Below the pieces are notes generated by a model. It made no database searches, had not been told where the DNA came from, and saw nothing but the letters and a program-made list of their open reading frames with translations. The position numbers and the translations under genes were made by a program. 64,000 nucleotides of DNA from Toxonevra muliebris (lineage: Eukaryota; Arthropoda; Insecta; Diptera; Pallopteridae). Where the stretch lies: NCBI GenBank assembly GCA_963691655.1, contig OY829326.1, positions 75,571,235-75,635,234 of the forward strand, in the 5' to 3' direction. Below, in pieces: positions 16,711 to 30,700 of the stretch (position 1 is the stretch's first letter; each line of letters starts with the position of its first letter).

Positions 16711-16732
16711 TTCACCATCCTAGGATGGTGAA
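16711..16732. repeat. Perfect 22-bp palindrome
   Basis: Centre CCTAGG flanked by perfectly complementary arms (ttcaccat / atggtgaa). It could be a protein dimer site, a transposon junction or chance. Confidence 0.6.
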
Positions 16733-17244
16733 GTTCTAGTAAGGTTTTAGGTGAAAAATCGCTATTAAAAACTAACCAAATAATTCAGAAATTGAGTCAT
16801 CGAACAAAGGAATTCCATCATGCATTATCTGATGTAATTCCTAATGCAAAAGATTGTGATGGATGGCAGTCAAGAAACCCACCAAAGGTTAGAAAAAGCT
16901 GTGAAGGAAAAGAATGATGATGGCTTGGAACAAATTGTGTAATTGTATAATATATATATAAAATTACTAGTGCCATGCTAATGCCTAGTCAGAGCCTAGT
17001 CTCTTGATCCAAAATGTTATACTATCAAACAAGGTTCTCATGAGTTAACTTAATTTACCCTGGACAGACCCACCTCAGGGGCACGAGTATAAGAAGAAAA
17101 ATAAAAGAAGATTGTTGATGAACAAAAGTGGAATATATTTTTAAATATCCGGATACTTAAAACTACTTTTACCTAAAATTCCAACAAATATTCTTTTTTG
17201 TACATGCAGTAATTCTCTACGCCAAATTTGAACAGTGCCATGAA

Positions 17245-17637
17245 GCTCCGAATGCAATGGATGCGACAGCAACATTGAAACAATTGTCTACCTTTAGACC
17301 GCATGTATTCTTACGAAGACAAAAACATTGGCTGCAACACTGCGACAATGCAACATAATGACAGTTGCCGCAGACATCGACTACAATCTATTTCTATTTT
17401 TGACGTGTGAAAAATTAGGAACCATAAAATAATTCCTTTTTTTTTGTTTCTTTTATTTTCGATTCTAAGTGATAGAAATGAGTTAAATTATGAAAAGTTT
17501 AAAAAATTTACTGTTTTAATTTTTATTCAGTGGAAAAATGAATATGGATGAGAAATTAATTGAAGTAGCGAGTTCTGTCGCTGCCGCGTTCATTGTGTTC
17601 AAGTCGCAGTCAATACGACGCATCCATTATGTTCAGA
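17245..17637. mobile_element. Non-autonomous DNA element, family shared with 32415-32820, copy 1
   Basis: Inverted ends ctccgaatgcaatggatgcg (left) and, reading inwards from the right, ttctgaacataatggatgcg. It encodes on the plus strand MNMDEKLIEVASSVAAAFIV and then FKSQS, nearly the same as copy 2. This is probably the first coding part of a transposase captured in a shortened element; I cannot assign the superfamily with certainty. Confidence 0.6.
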
Positions 17638-18674
17638 ACTTTGTAAGTGATTTAAACTTCTCATATGTAAAACATAAGAATCTAATAGCTCGAGTATAGT
17701 TCTGCACATCAGTGTGCCATAGTCATTTAAATCGTTGACTCCATTCAATTCAATTTTAGCATTCATGACTGCTCGCTCAGACATTAACAATTATAACTTA
17801 TTTATATATTTTTCCTATTAAATTGATAACAAAGTTTTTAAGCAAATATACAAAAGCTAATTTATTTTTAAAAATTAATAACACATAATATATTTCTAAC
17901 TATACTTGTATGCTTCCAAATCTTTTTAATTATTTGGTTTTGCAATTAATTAAAATTTTTATTTTAAATATCAATAGTACCACTATACACAATTTTAAAT
18001 GTAAATATGACAAGCAGAGCATATATGCTATTATTTTAGCCATAGACATTCTAATATTAACTGTTTCTACCTGTCTTAGGTTTTGACATCATACGTATAT
18101 GAACCCGCTCTCCTTCTCGGAGGTTCCATATTATTTATTCTGTATTAATTGGACCAGGCACTACTTACATACATACATAAATATTATATATTCTGATCCA
18201 ATAGTTATGAATGTAAATATTAGCTTTAATTGAAATTAGAAAAATATAAATTTAACTAAACACGATTCATATTTACATCAACTGATTGGAATAATGTTTT
18301 ACTATTGGAAACTAAAATCGCGTAATTTTTATATTAACTTTAAAATGAGTTATGTTTTCTATTAACAGTAAAGAAAAGTTATGTCAGATATCATAAAAAA
18401 GGCTCAAATGTCTATAAATACTGGAGGCATTTAAACGACATCATCGTTTTTTAATCTCAAAAAACGTTATAGCTCAACAATCAATTGCGCCACCTTTTAA
18501 ATAGGATTAATATAAAAAATTGCGATTTAAAAATTTTTGGACTGGATACGAAAACGGTAGTTTTTAAGTATATATTTCCAGCAATGTACATATAAAAATA
18601 TAATATTGAAGGAAAGAATGTATGAATTAATTAGTTCATACATCTTTACCTTTCTAATTTCAAAATAAATATTG
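17638..18674. other. DNA downstream of the alpha2/delta gene
   Basis: Presumed 3' flank or 3' UTR of alpha2/delta on the minus strand. No AATAAA was found immediately after its stop. A short coding-like minus-strand string near 18076-18125 (EPPRRRAGSYTYDVKT) was considered and rejected as the last exon. Confidence 0.4.
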
Positions 18675-18767
18675 TTAGAGATATCTACTAATAACTAAAC
18701 CAAATAATAATAAAGAGATATTGACAAAGATGCTGCCAGCATTACCACATAACTCTATTGAACTTTC
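18675..18767 (-). CDS. alpha2/delta exon 22 (GPI-anchor signal)
   Basis: Excellent acceptor (ttttttcttctctacag). Encodes [20 protein letters not shown] then [10 protein letters not shown] and TAA. The CGNAGS segment followed by a hydrophobic tail with no cytoplasmic extension is what a GPI-attachment signal looks like, as known for alpha2/delta proteins. Too short to show up as a conventional ORF. Confidence 0.88.
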   Translation of the reverse strand, partial: ESSIELCGNAGSIFVNISLLLFGLVISRYL

Positions 18768-21700
18768 CTGTAGAGAAGAAAAAACAAAAATTTCTTCGCA
18801 TTGTATCTCCTCAATATGAAGAAGATAAGATATCGTAGGTTTTCAAGCAGAAATCACTTGATCTAAATTGATTTTTTGATTGTGTTCGTAATAAATAGCT
18901 TTTAAAAATCATATGAGGTTCTAAATTAAATGAATTTTGATGATACATATCGCGCCATCCATTGTAAAAACTGACTTAATCTCAGAAATTAAAAAATGAT
19001 CTTAATAATTTATGCCTGAACGCCTACGATATGTTAGCTAGTACTTACATTAATATGTCTATTTATGCAGCTAACTGGACGAACCCTTGTGAATTCGTGT
19101 TCATGCTTAAAGCATGCAAATGTCTGATTTGGATCTAAATCATAAGTGATATCTATTGGATTGACAGTGAGCAGCTCTCTGTGATTGCTGGGACACATTT
19201 GGTCGATAACAAGCAATATTAAATTGCTAGCCGGAATTGGCAACACAACAAATGGCCGCTCACATGCATGTGCTGTCATATTGTAAGCAACATTGTCCCT
19301 TTCATTGTACATCGTATATAATATACGTTCCATGTCACATGATTTTAGTCGCTTTCGCTGCAACGTTATTGAACGTACCCAGTCGAAGGTTTTTGTATGT
19401 GAGGAGTAATCTGTCATATTATCATGCATATAAAGGTCGTTAATTTGAGCGGCTACTGTACTCAATTGCACAATATACCACAACAACGTATATAGCAGCC
19501 ATTTGAGTGTGCGAATAACGTGAAATAAAGGCTGAATGGAAACAGGAAACAAAGAGAAATTAGGAGTATGCGGTTAGCAAATGTTGCTAATTTTCAACTT
19601 ACCGAAAATAAGCTATTAGATGCATTATTATCGCCAGTGGATTCAAAACAAACTGCTTGATAATCATACACGTTTACCCTTTTATAGACTTTTTCAGCAA
19701 TCAAACGTTTCATAATGCCGCTATTAACCTCACCAAAGAATTTACCTGTCTCATAGCGATGCGGTGAAATAATAATGAAACCATTATTATCTAAAATATA
19801 ACAACCTTTATCGCCAAGCTTGCAACTCTAATTTAAAAAAGGAATTAAAGATTATAAGTCATATACCGTTTTTATTCCAATATTTCCGACATTTTTCTGC
19901 TTTAACTTACATTTCCGGTAATGTTTCGAAATAGTTTATAAAGGGCCGCATGTTGAAATTGAAAACCCACAACAGCAGCTGGTGCAGATTTGCCACCTTC
20001 ACTATGAAAAATGGCATGACTTGCAGTGACGATTGTTTCGGCGCCCGTTTCTATTCAAGCATAAAGTAACATTGATCAAAACAAGAGTTAAATAAATCTG
20101 CAAATTCTACTAACCTCCCACATCAAACGGAACCGAATAGACAAAACTTTCTTCACGCACGAAGTGCTGATCCACGGCGCGTTTATACCAAATTTCATCA
20201 ATGGCGCGTTTATTATGCTTGCTGAAAGTTTCGCTGCAAAGTTACGAAAGAGATTATATGTATTTATGTAAATGTGGAAAAATGGCCCGTAAATTGAATT
20301 TCTTATTTATGTGTTAAGGCACCTGCACGCAAATCGATCTGATTAACTTAAAATCCGTTACTCGGGGGTTTTCGGGGTCGCTGATTACGAACTTTGCATC
20401 AGATTTTAAAAATTCAAAATGACACAATATGGCGGAAGAATTTTTTTAAAAAATTGATCGGTTTCGCTTGAAACTCGTTACTAGGGGATACTGGAAGTCA
20501 CTGATTACGAATTTAATATCAAATTTGTAATTAGTGACTCTTATTCCTGAGTAGCGAGTTTCAAGCGAATCCGATGAATTTGAAAAATAGTTGGCAATAT
20601 TGGATCTAAAATTTTGAAAATCCAATGTCAGATTCGTAATTAGCGCCGTCGAAAGCCTCTGAGTGACGATTTTGAATCCAAATAATTTGTGCTTTAACAG
20701 CTTTTTTCTTGAAAACTTGTTTTTGGAAGTTAGTTCTCTTTTTTAGTACACCAAAGCATTATTATATGTATAACTTTCGTACGAATATTTCACTAATATT
20801 TAAGGAGAATCTTTTTGAAACTAAGAAAACCAAAAATCCAAAAAAAAAAAACAAACAAATTTATATTTTTCAAATTTTAAAATGTATCCTTAATCTGTTA
20901 ATCAGTATTTGGAGTAATCAAAAATTATGATTAGTTTCGAGTATCCTTACCCGGCACCCGCTTCTTCAGCAACATTCGAATGGAATTCCTGCCAACGTGT
21001 GAGACCGCTATGTGTTGCCAAAAATGCGACAGTGATGCCAAAACGTTGTTTGAATTCATTTCTGAGAAAATTGAGGTGAACAATTTGTTAAAATTTAATT
21101 TGAAAGAAATTCAAAACATAAAATTATTTTCTATCAATGTTGTTAATGTTGGTTTACTATAGTTTTTTTAACCAATATTTTACCTTGGCAACAAACCCAT
21201 TAAAACTGCAATTGGGCTTGAAGCACTTGTGCTATTCCATATATTAAATTATGCATTTTTTTATATTAGCAAATTAAAGTGTCATTTGAAATATTTTAAT
21301 AAATGTGCATTAGAAACAAAAATTTGAATGTATTTAAATAATAGAAAAAAACATTTCATAGACAAGAAAAAGAATAAAATAAATAAATGTGGAAGAAAAT
21401 TGAATACAATAAATAGAAAATAATGTGAATCTTCTTTTTGCTAGAACAAAGACTTCTTAATTTTCACGTATAGAATTTAAATACTAAGCAGTATAATTAA
21501 GTAGATGAATGATTGTCTCTGAATTCTTCAAAATGATAAACAATAGTTGGTTCGGAAAACAAAAATTTTAGACAATAACTTCTATTCTGATGAAATTTTA
21601 ATATATAACTTAAATAATAGCCGTTATTTTCTGACTCAATTTACTTTAAACTTTAGGGGCTTAAGCATACACGAAATTTTATTAGATAATTCACAACTTT

Positions 21701-24700
21701 CTCGTATTACGTAGGTGCATACAGTGGTGTTCATAGAAATAGGGAATTTCAGCTGATAAAATTAAACCGCATAAATTTATATTAGAATAACCACATATAA
21801 TTTTTTGTTGCCTGACGTTTTCAAGTCTACAGTTTAAGCTTAAAACTGGCAATCAAAATTTTGAAAAAATAAAAATTCTTATTATGCGGTATTATAATGG
21901 GCCGTGTGTCTCTAGACAGCTACCATAACTTAACCTAACCTATTCATAAACACAATTTACCTATATCGTCCCAAGGATTTTTTGAATTTTTGGATAAAAC
22001 TTGGTATTCTAGTATAATTTGGGGTAAAAAGCATGAATCTGAAGTTAAAAATTTTGTTTGACTTATAGTTTTAGCTAAAAATGGTGTTCGATTTATCGAC
22101 CACTGGGCATTATTTGGCATCGATGGAAAAAAACATGGTTTCTTTATGAGATTTTTCTTCTTCTTTCATTTTTAAGCCAAAATAGTACCTAAGGGTAGAA
22201 TATCAATCCATGAAAATAGACAAATGTATTTATTTATGAACTTTCATGATATTTTTCAAAGCAATGGGTATGTTATGGTTTGTTGCACCTTTTACACAAA
22301 AACGGAGCTGGCTTATGACATTATTTGCATCTCTTTTTCATATTCTCCTTTATTTTTATTATGATTTGCTGACCGCTAAATCGCGAAAGGTTTCGAGGAT
22401 GAGTATCTGAGATCTGAGACATCTGTAGGCGGAACAAACGAATCTGAGATGTAGTTGATTCGTCTTCTTCTTATGAAATGCTGTAGTTTTGGGCAGCATT
22501 GTCGCTAAGATCATATCCGCCCATTCCTTGATTGTAATTTTTCAGAAGCTGTTTGACATGAAACGACCCGGCTTTACAACTTTTCCTAAGGATTTTTTTC
22601 TCATCTCTTGGAGGAAACCATAGTATCAATGTGAAATTAGTTGTTGCCCTGTCAACGGCAAACCATTGTTTTATTTTTTACATCGAATTTGAAGTCGTGA
22701 TCTCCTCTTTTTAAATTAACTATTATATATGGTTTGTTTCGAAGATAACTAATGTGGCGTTTCGGAGAGTAGACATCTGCCAATAAATTCCAGTACAGTG
22801 CTGTCGTTTTGAAAATTTTATGGGGAGGAATTTTTCCTTTCGAGCGGAGGATTTCGCTTTAAAGGGGAGGCATTTTTCAAAATGTTTTAAAAGTTTTTAA
22901 GAAAATATAATTGCTAAAAGTTCCACTAATGGATAGAAATTGTTTGTTGAAAATGTAGTCATACTTAAAGCTTTTAAGTTATGAAAAATAAACCAATTCA
23001 TATAAAAACAAAATATTTCATCTTTGGAAACAAACGGTGCAATAATAATATTAGTAAATAATAATACAAAAAAAAAAAAACAATGAAGATTAAAAAACTA
23101 AAACAAACATTTTTTCGTTCTTCCCAAAACCGGGTATAAAAAACTAAGATGTTATTTGTGGTATTTTTGAACTCGCTCAATCGAAGGGACACAGTCGGAG
23201 ACATAATTTTTTTTTTTTTAGCATTTCCTGACCAACTATTACTGCATTAATAGTTGCAGTCAGCAAGCAGTTTATTGATATTTATTAAATATGCAAACTT
23301 CATTTTAAGCAGTTTTTCTGCTATTGATTTAGGTTGTCAAAAATTACAAACATTAAGACAAGCAACAAATTTCGGAAATGGAACGCGTAGTTTTGAAGTT
23401 GAGGAGATTTTTCTGAAATTTTGACAAGATGGTGCTCTACAGCTGATTACAAAACATAGTTGCTATCTTTCTTTTTCTTATGGGAAGTATAATTAGAAGT
23501 AGTTTTGTAAAAGCAAGGCAATAATATTACTTGTGGGGTGTCATCTTGTCAAAATTATTGAAAAATCCTCTCAGTTTCTTCTCATTTGCTCATTGCTTTT
23601 GAATTTTGGCAGTAAACCAGCGACAAATAAAACAGAGCTAGTAATTGTAACAAATATTTCACAGACAGAAACGAAAATAGCCCATCAGAAAACATTTAGT
23701 TTGATTTACGTTTTTTTTCTATACAACCCAAAAATTCATGAATATGAAATAGGAGGATTTTTTCCGTTTGGGGAGGACAGGAGGATTTAGATTTGAGCGG
23801 AGTACGAATACTTCGTTCGCAGTACCTTCGACAGCACTGCTCCAGTATGTCGAATTTATAACAGGTGATAGCAACGTCAACTCTGATTTCGTCTTCTTCT
23901 TTAATTTTTAATATGAAGAGACTCAAAACTGTTAAAATCCACGATTTGCTTTTTTTTTGTTCCCCATGCACTTGTTCTTGTGTCTGGCATTTCTGGGTTT
24001 TTGAAGCAAAGCTGTGTTTTGTTATTATTTTGTTGTAATGTAGCTACCACCTTATTAAATTAGTATTGTGAAAAAAATCACTTAAAGGTTGTATATGTAT
24101 TAGCAAAAAAAAAATGTCAAATATTGCCCAGCGTGTGCATAATTAAAAAAAAAAATTATTGTCGTTAATAGTTTGGCATTATAGCAACAAAATTGCATCA
24201 TTCAATTTTTAAAAATTGATTACATTTTAGTATACTTGACGACCTCGATAGCCTAGTGGATAGTGCACTAGACTTTCATCTGGGAGGTTCGGGTTCGATT
24301 CCCGTCTTCGTCTGGTGGTTAATTTTCATTACTTTCTTATATTCACTATCAATATGAAGTGTATGAGAATTATAAGATAGTGTACAAGTGCACACATTGG
24401 TTGGTAATGGCAAAACCACCAAGCCGATAAAAAATTGCCACACCGCCGTTCGGAATCGGCGTTAAACTGTAGGTCCAACTATGTGGTATCACAATGGGCC
24501 GTTCAGGCCTAAGTGTGTCTCTCGACAGCCACTCCAACCTAACCTAACCTAGTATACTTATATATATTTTTTAAAATATGGCTAAAAATTGGAGTTTTTT
24601 AAAATCTTTGTAGTTAAAAGAGGAGAATGGAGTGAATAGCGAAACATATATAGTTTTTTAATATTTCAAATAATCATATTGCACAAACAATTACATTCCA

Positions 24701-27700
24701 GATGTTACTGTTACAGTAAAAAAAAATGTTAAAGTAATGTAAAATCAGCTGTTCGATTAATCGAACGTTGGGACGATATGGGTTAATACATATCAATATC
24801 CTTATATGGACGAGCATTTACTTTTATTAAATAAATAAAATGCTTTCATCCAAGTATTCAAAACAATTTGAGCTACCCATAACAGTTATTGAGTAACCTA
24901 AAAGGTTCTGTTATGAAATAAAAGTTATGGGCAACTTAAAAACATTTGTTATGAAATAAAAGTTATGGGCAACCTAAAAATATTTCAGTTGCTCATAACA
25001 ATTATCGGGTAGTATAAGAGATATTTGTTATGAAATAAGAGTTATGGACAACCAAAAAAAAATATTAATTTGCGTATAACATTTACTTTTCAATTTGTTC
25101 GTTAAAAAGGTTATAACAGTTTAAATTTCAAGGTTATAACAGTTTCAGTTTCACTTACATAGTAGACCTAAATGTTTTAATTAAATAACTAAGTAGGGCC
25201 AAACATAAATCAAAGAAAAACATTAGAAAATATATATTGGTGTGAAGTGATAACCATTGCACCGCTTCCTATAAGAATTTCGATAATTTTAGAAAGCCGA
25301 TTCAAAATTTTTCCAAACGGAATTACTTTCCACTGCTACTCCAACTCTATACTCGTGTACTTGAAACCTTGAACCGCAAGCACACAAACTCTTGATGTGG
25401 ACTCTTCACACCTATTCTATTCTGTGTTTTTCCGATCAGTGAAATAAAGGGTAATTTAAAATCTTTCATTTGTATTTTGTATGTCGTGCATTTTCCTTTT
25501 GGAGAACCTATTTTGATTTTGGTATATAAATTTCCACTTACCCTTTATCATCCTTGGAGTTAAAGCTTGTATTTTTTGAGAACCATTCAGTGACTCTGGC
25601 ATCAAAAACAAGCGATTGCATCAACTCACGATCACCTGAAACCACAATAACAGAAATCATCAAATTAAAAGCTAAAAACTAAGTATAATAATCGGAATAC
25701 TATAAACTTGTAAATGCCTCCAAAACCTTGTAAACTGTATAAACACGTAAAATTACTATGAAATTTCATATAAATTTTGACAAGTTTACACACCGTACGA
25801 GTTTACGAGGCATTTCGTTTTTATGGAAATCCGCTTAATATTTCTTAATATAAAAATAACATTTTCAAGTACAATTAAAAGTGCAGGTGGTTATTATCAA
25901 TGGCAAATCTGCTTGTTTTTTCTTGCATATTAACATATCGATCAAATTATGTATAAACTGTATAAACTAGTGCTGCGCCATTTACCGATCTTTTGAATAA
26001 TCAAAGTTCTGATTAATTGATCAAAAATAACAGTTTTCTAACTTGATTATTAAAATTACTGTTTAATCGTTTAATTAAATTATTGATAAACAATTAATCA
26101 GAAGTCGAGAGTAATCATAAAATTACACAGTTCTAGGATAACCAAATAAGTGCACGTTGTATTTATTCTATGGATAAATGTATGTATGCATGTATGTATG
26201 TATATATATATATATATGCACATACAATTATACACCGCTATTTATTATTATTAGCACTTAACTAGCGTAGTTAAGGGCTAATTATGCTAAAATCACATTA
26301 TAAATTTAATCTCAATTCATGCAACAATTTTGAATACAGTAACTGATATTTTTTATTTATTTATTTAATGATAAAAATATAAAATTTATATGCAATTTGT
26401 GCAACTCCTCAGCTAACAATGCAATGTTATGTTTTAAATAAAATATTACAAATTAAATTATTGAAGGTGGTTTAAAAAATTAGAGATTTATATTCAAGTA
26501 AAGGTGAGACTAAAAATGATTTTCTGATTTTTACATAATAGAAGTAAGAAGTAATGCAAATATAACAGAAAAATACCTACTTAATGAATAAATAACACTG
26601 TTCTACAAATGGAAACTTTTGAAAACGAGCAAAGATGGAACAAATGCACTTAGAGTAATGGGGGTCGCTGAGTCCGAATCCGTAGTCTGTTTTGCTCTGC
26701 TATGTCACAATTTTTTTTTATCGACATAAAAATTTTTAAAATTGAAAAAAAAAAAAATTAAAAGTGCAGTTCAATTTTTTTTCATCAAAACATCTATTTT
26801 TACAAAAAAAAATTTTCGATTTTTTTTATTTTTTAACTTTAAAAATTAAAAAAAAAATTTTTTTTTTAATTAATTTATTTTTTTGTAATTTTTTGTATCC
26901 TCGTTATTGTGACGTAGCAGAGCAAAACGGACCGCGGATTCGGACTCAGCGACCCCCCATTACTCTAAATACACTTGTCCCGTCTCTGCTCATTTTTGGC
27001 TGTTGAACAGTGTAATAGATAGTAGTAAAAAATATGTTTATATATAACAAAAATAAAACTAACAAATAAAATATCATACACCCCACATACTGATTTTTAA
27101 GAAATTCAAGGATATGTGATAAGAGAAAGTAAACCGATGATGGAATTTTCAACAATGCTTACGAAAGTAAATAAAATCAGGAAATCGATAAGTAAAAGTA
27201 GCTTATATGTATAATATGTGACAAGAAATAGAGAAAGGATGTTAACAGCCAGAAAATGGGGAAATCTGGGAAGCGCACCATTGAAAAGCGCATTATTCAG
27301 TCAAAAATTTAAAGCCGGTTTTTTTGTTTGTTAATTTCCTTTCTTTTTATCTATCTGTAGATTTTACTCTTTATCACAGTTAAAATTTCGCTTAAATCAA
27401 TATGTACGATATACTTTAATTATTTTTTCTTAGGTGTCAAAAAATAAAAGGTAATGTGCTGACGAAATGATTAGCGTGTCGGTTGAATGAAATGAACGAG
27501 TTAAATAAGTGCATTTGAAGTGAATTTGAAATTACGAGTACTTGGATTTACCAATTTTCTTGTTCTCAAATTAATTTTTTTAAATTTTACTCACAATAAT
27601 AACTTTCTTTTTCAGTTACTGATGGAATGCGCCCGGAAGAAGTGTTAGCTGTGGCTTTGCATTTACAGTTTGTTATTGTTTTGTTTGAATGTCAATATGA

Positions 27701-30700
27701 AAAAATAATTTATGATTAACATTTTTCAATGATAGTCACAATAATAATAAAAATAATATTAAAGAAAAAAATAATAATAATAATATTAGCATTGATTTAT
27801 AGCCAATGGAAAATGCTTCTATCAAAAACTTATTTCGAATGATTTTTTATGATATACTCGTATATATGCGCAGATATTGCACAGGTTCATCAACTTATAA
27901 TTGATTATTTTTTTTTTTCAAAAATCATTATATTCGAGCTAAATATTTGGAAATAAAAAGTTTTTAAAAAATTTCGTTTGATAGTTTTAAACTTACATAA
28001 CATGGCAGCCGCATGTTCTGGAGGTACAGCACTCCGTGGCCATTTCCATCCTGGCTGTGACATTTTACGCAAGAACCACAATAGTTCACCTTCCGGTGTA
28101 GCAGTTTCATTGTCATTAATATTGTTGCGCTTGCAAAACAGCCTGGAATAAAAATATATTTGTAATTAAATTTTTCATAATTGCTAGAATACCTAGAAAT
28201 TTGATGTATCAAATGATCAAATATATATTTACTAATCTAAAATTTCATTAAGGGGTGAAATACATATATTTTATGTTTACTCATCAATTCCTCAATTTAT
28301 AAATTTTTTTTTAGGAAATCACTCAAGCTTTTTTTGTAAGAATTTTTTTGATATCTCCAACGGTTAACCAGTTATTAGTAAAAACAGTCTCTTTTTACAA
28401 AAGGGGAGGGGGGAGAGAGTTTGCGGTGGTCGCTCTACAACCCCACAACTGATTTTTGTGTTTTTTCCATCTATCATACCCCTGCTAACAATTACTGAAG
28501 AAAAATCTCAGATAAGTAAGAATTATTATGAACTTTTGGTGGATTTTTTACTCTACCGACTGGACTATAAAAGTGACCTAAAATAAATGATGAAATTTGG
28601 AAAACATGATTTCATTCTTTCTACCCGAAAAATCTCATTTTGTTTTTTTCTGCTCTTTTAATGCCTCTAAATGTATTTCCCCCCTAAATCAGAAATTTGA
28701 AAATATATTAAAACTAAACTTTCAATTACCAGTTTGGATGTATTCTCCATTGGTCACCACTGAAATAGCTTAGAGTATTGCTGCCTTTTATATTCATGCG
28801 ATGAATTTCATCTTGTGCACGTATTGCTAAGCGATTTACACCATACTGCTCGGGATATGTAATCACCAGAGTGAATGGTGTCTTCTCAATCGCCGTCCAA
28901 TAATATTGACGTTTAATGCGAGCAACACGTTTCTGCAACAGTTATAAATAGAAGAGATGTAAAACAGAGTTTTTTCTTCATAATGTTATTATGTTATTAC
29001 CATTTCATCAAAATGATTCTTGACTAACATCCATTTGCTACCAGTCGATTGATTTATTATCGAATCACGTATCTAGTTTATAAAGTAAAACAGAGTATAG
29101 TTTGAAATCCTAATTAATAATTTTTTAATATTTTACCGTAAGTAACACTGGATTAAAATCTCTCGCCGGGCGATCATCGTCCAATAATTCAACTTCAATC
29201 ATATCCACGCTATTGTAAGCGGGCTTAAGGATATTACCTTGAAACTATATAAAAAAACTATATTAATCGATTGTTTAGATAAAAATAAGTAAGTACATAT
29301 AGTAGAGATTAATTTACTTCATAATCATTGGCATACACATAGCCAAATACGAATCGTATAAAACGACTATGTATTTCTTCATAGAAAATTTATTAGAATT
29401 TTATAAGCTTCCACAACAAATTTAATTCAGGTTGTATTTAATTGCGAAGTAAAATAAATCTCATATATAGTACATAAACAAAACAATTACTTACAATTGG
29501 ACGAAAATCTGGATGGAATAAAATGTAACCGTTATTTGTTACAATAAATGCATAACCATTTACGCCAAGCTAAAATTAAACAAATATAAAATGTTTAATA
29601 AACTTATACTATGCCTATAATACGGTTCGAAATTCAAATTCAAAATCTACATAAAATGTTGAAAATTTCAAAAAGTATACGTAAAGAAAAAATGTACGTG
29701 CTTTGCCGTTTTTCTGTAGAACATCAAATTTGTTGTAATCCGATTTTAATGTTACATTAAAATTTTTTAAATCAAAAATTCGCAAAACATCTTGTACGAA
29801 AAAATAATTGGTAAGGTTAGGCTGGTTGTAGGGGAAGAGGGTGCGTTCTTTATTTTAATCAGAAAAACTGAAAAATTTTAACAAAAAATCGCACGACCGC
29901 GTATAGGCGTCTGATTCGGACTTAATCATCTGATATCTCGTAAGCCAAGATATAGATTTTTCTTGCCTTAATCTAGTGAGTATAGTGGAATATAGTGTTA
30001 AATCGGGAGGCCATAAGAGCTAAACGTGAGACCAATTTTTATTACTATGAAAAAGTATATATTTTGCCTTAATCAAATATGCTGGCCACTTGAACTAAAA
30101 ATTGTGCTAAAAAAACCCATTTTATTATGAAAACTTTTTTTTATTGAGCTTATTCGTTTTCTACTTAATTTGCGACTTATAAAAATTAATTTAATTACCT
30201 TTCCAACAAGCCCTTACGCATTAAAATCGGTTCTCTCTTTCGAAATTGCAGTGACCTTTTCACCTCATATTCATATTTTTTCTGGGTCGCTGATTAAAAA
30301 TCCAGGGTCGAATATTTAATATGGCAGTTGACGGCTAAATGAATTCATATTGGCTTGAATCATTACCTATGAAGGATTTTCAGGTTGCTGTTGCTAAATT
30401 TGATATCGAAAATGCCTTTCAAAAGTTTACAACATATCGGTGCCATCAATATGACGGAATAATCAAATGTGAAAATCGTAACGTGGATTCCCGCCATGGT
30501 TCTAAGTGTTAAAACCGTCAGCTGAGATCTACGGTAACAACTCCAAAATGCATTAAAAAAACATTTGGTGGTACAATAAAGCGGCGAGACATGTCAATTT
30601 TTTACGTATATTTTCAGAATTTTTCGTATTTTCAGATGGTTGTAAAAACCTTATCGAACCGGTCTATAAATCACACAATGATTACCAGACCCTCTCTAGC

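Noticed and set aside
17599..17790. 63-codon minus-strand ORF
   Set aside because: Overlaps the end of a repeated transposon whose coding sense is the plus strand.
18050..18130. Last exon of alpha2/delta encoding EPPRRRAGSYTYDVKT (minus)
   Set aside because: It cannot be joined in phase to exon 21, whereas 18675-18767 joins in phase, has a strong acceptor and encodes a GPI signal.
19034..19048. Stop codon following RHINVSTS as the true end of alpha2/delta
   Set aside because: A consensus GTAAGT donor interrupts this tail and a fitting exon 22 exists. Kept only as a possible retained-intron form.
24238..24312. Functional tRNA gene
   Set aside because: The A/B-box-like parts are good, but the acceptor stem has mismatches and the anticodon stem/loop does not fold normally. 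The flanking 9-bp duplications show it is the head of a SINE.
24530..24550. Interstitial telomeric TTAGG repeat
   Set aside because: Only three units, at the 3' end of a SINE inside its target duplication; they are the SINE tail.
27612..27670. Plus-strand exon with strong acceptor ([17 protein letters not shown])
   Set aside because: No donor, partner exon or conserved domain; noted as a weak signal only.
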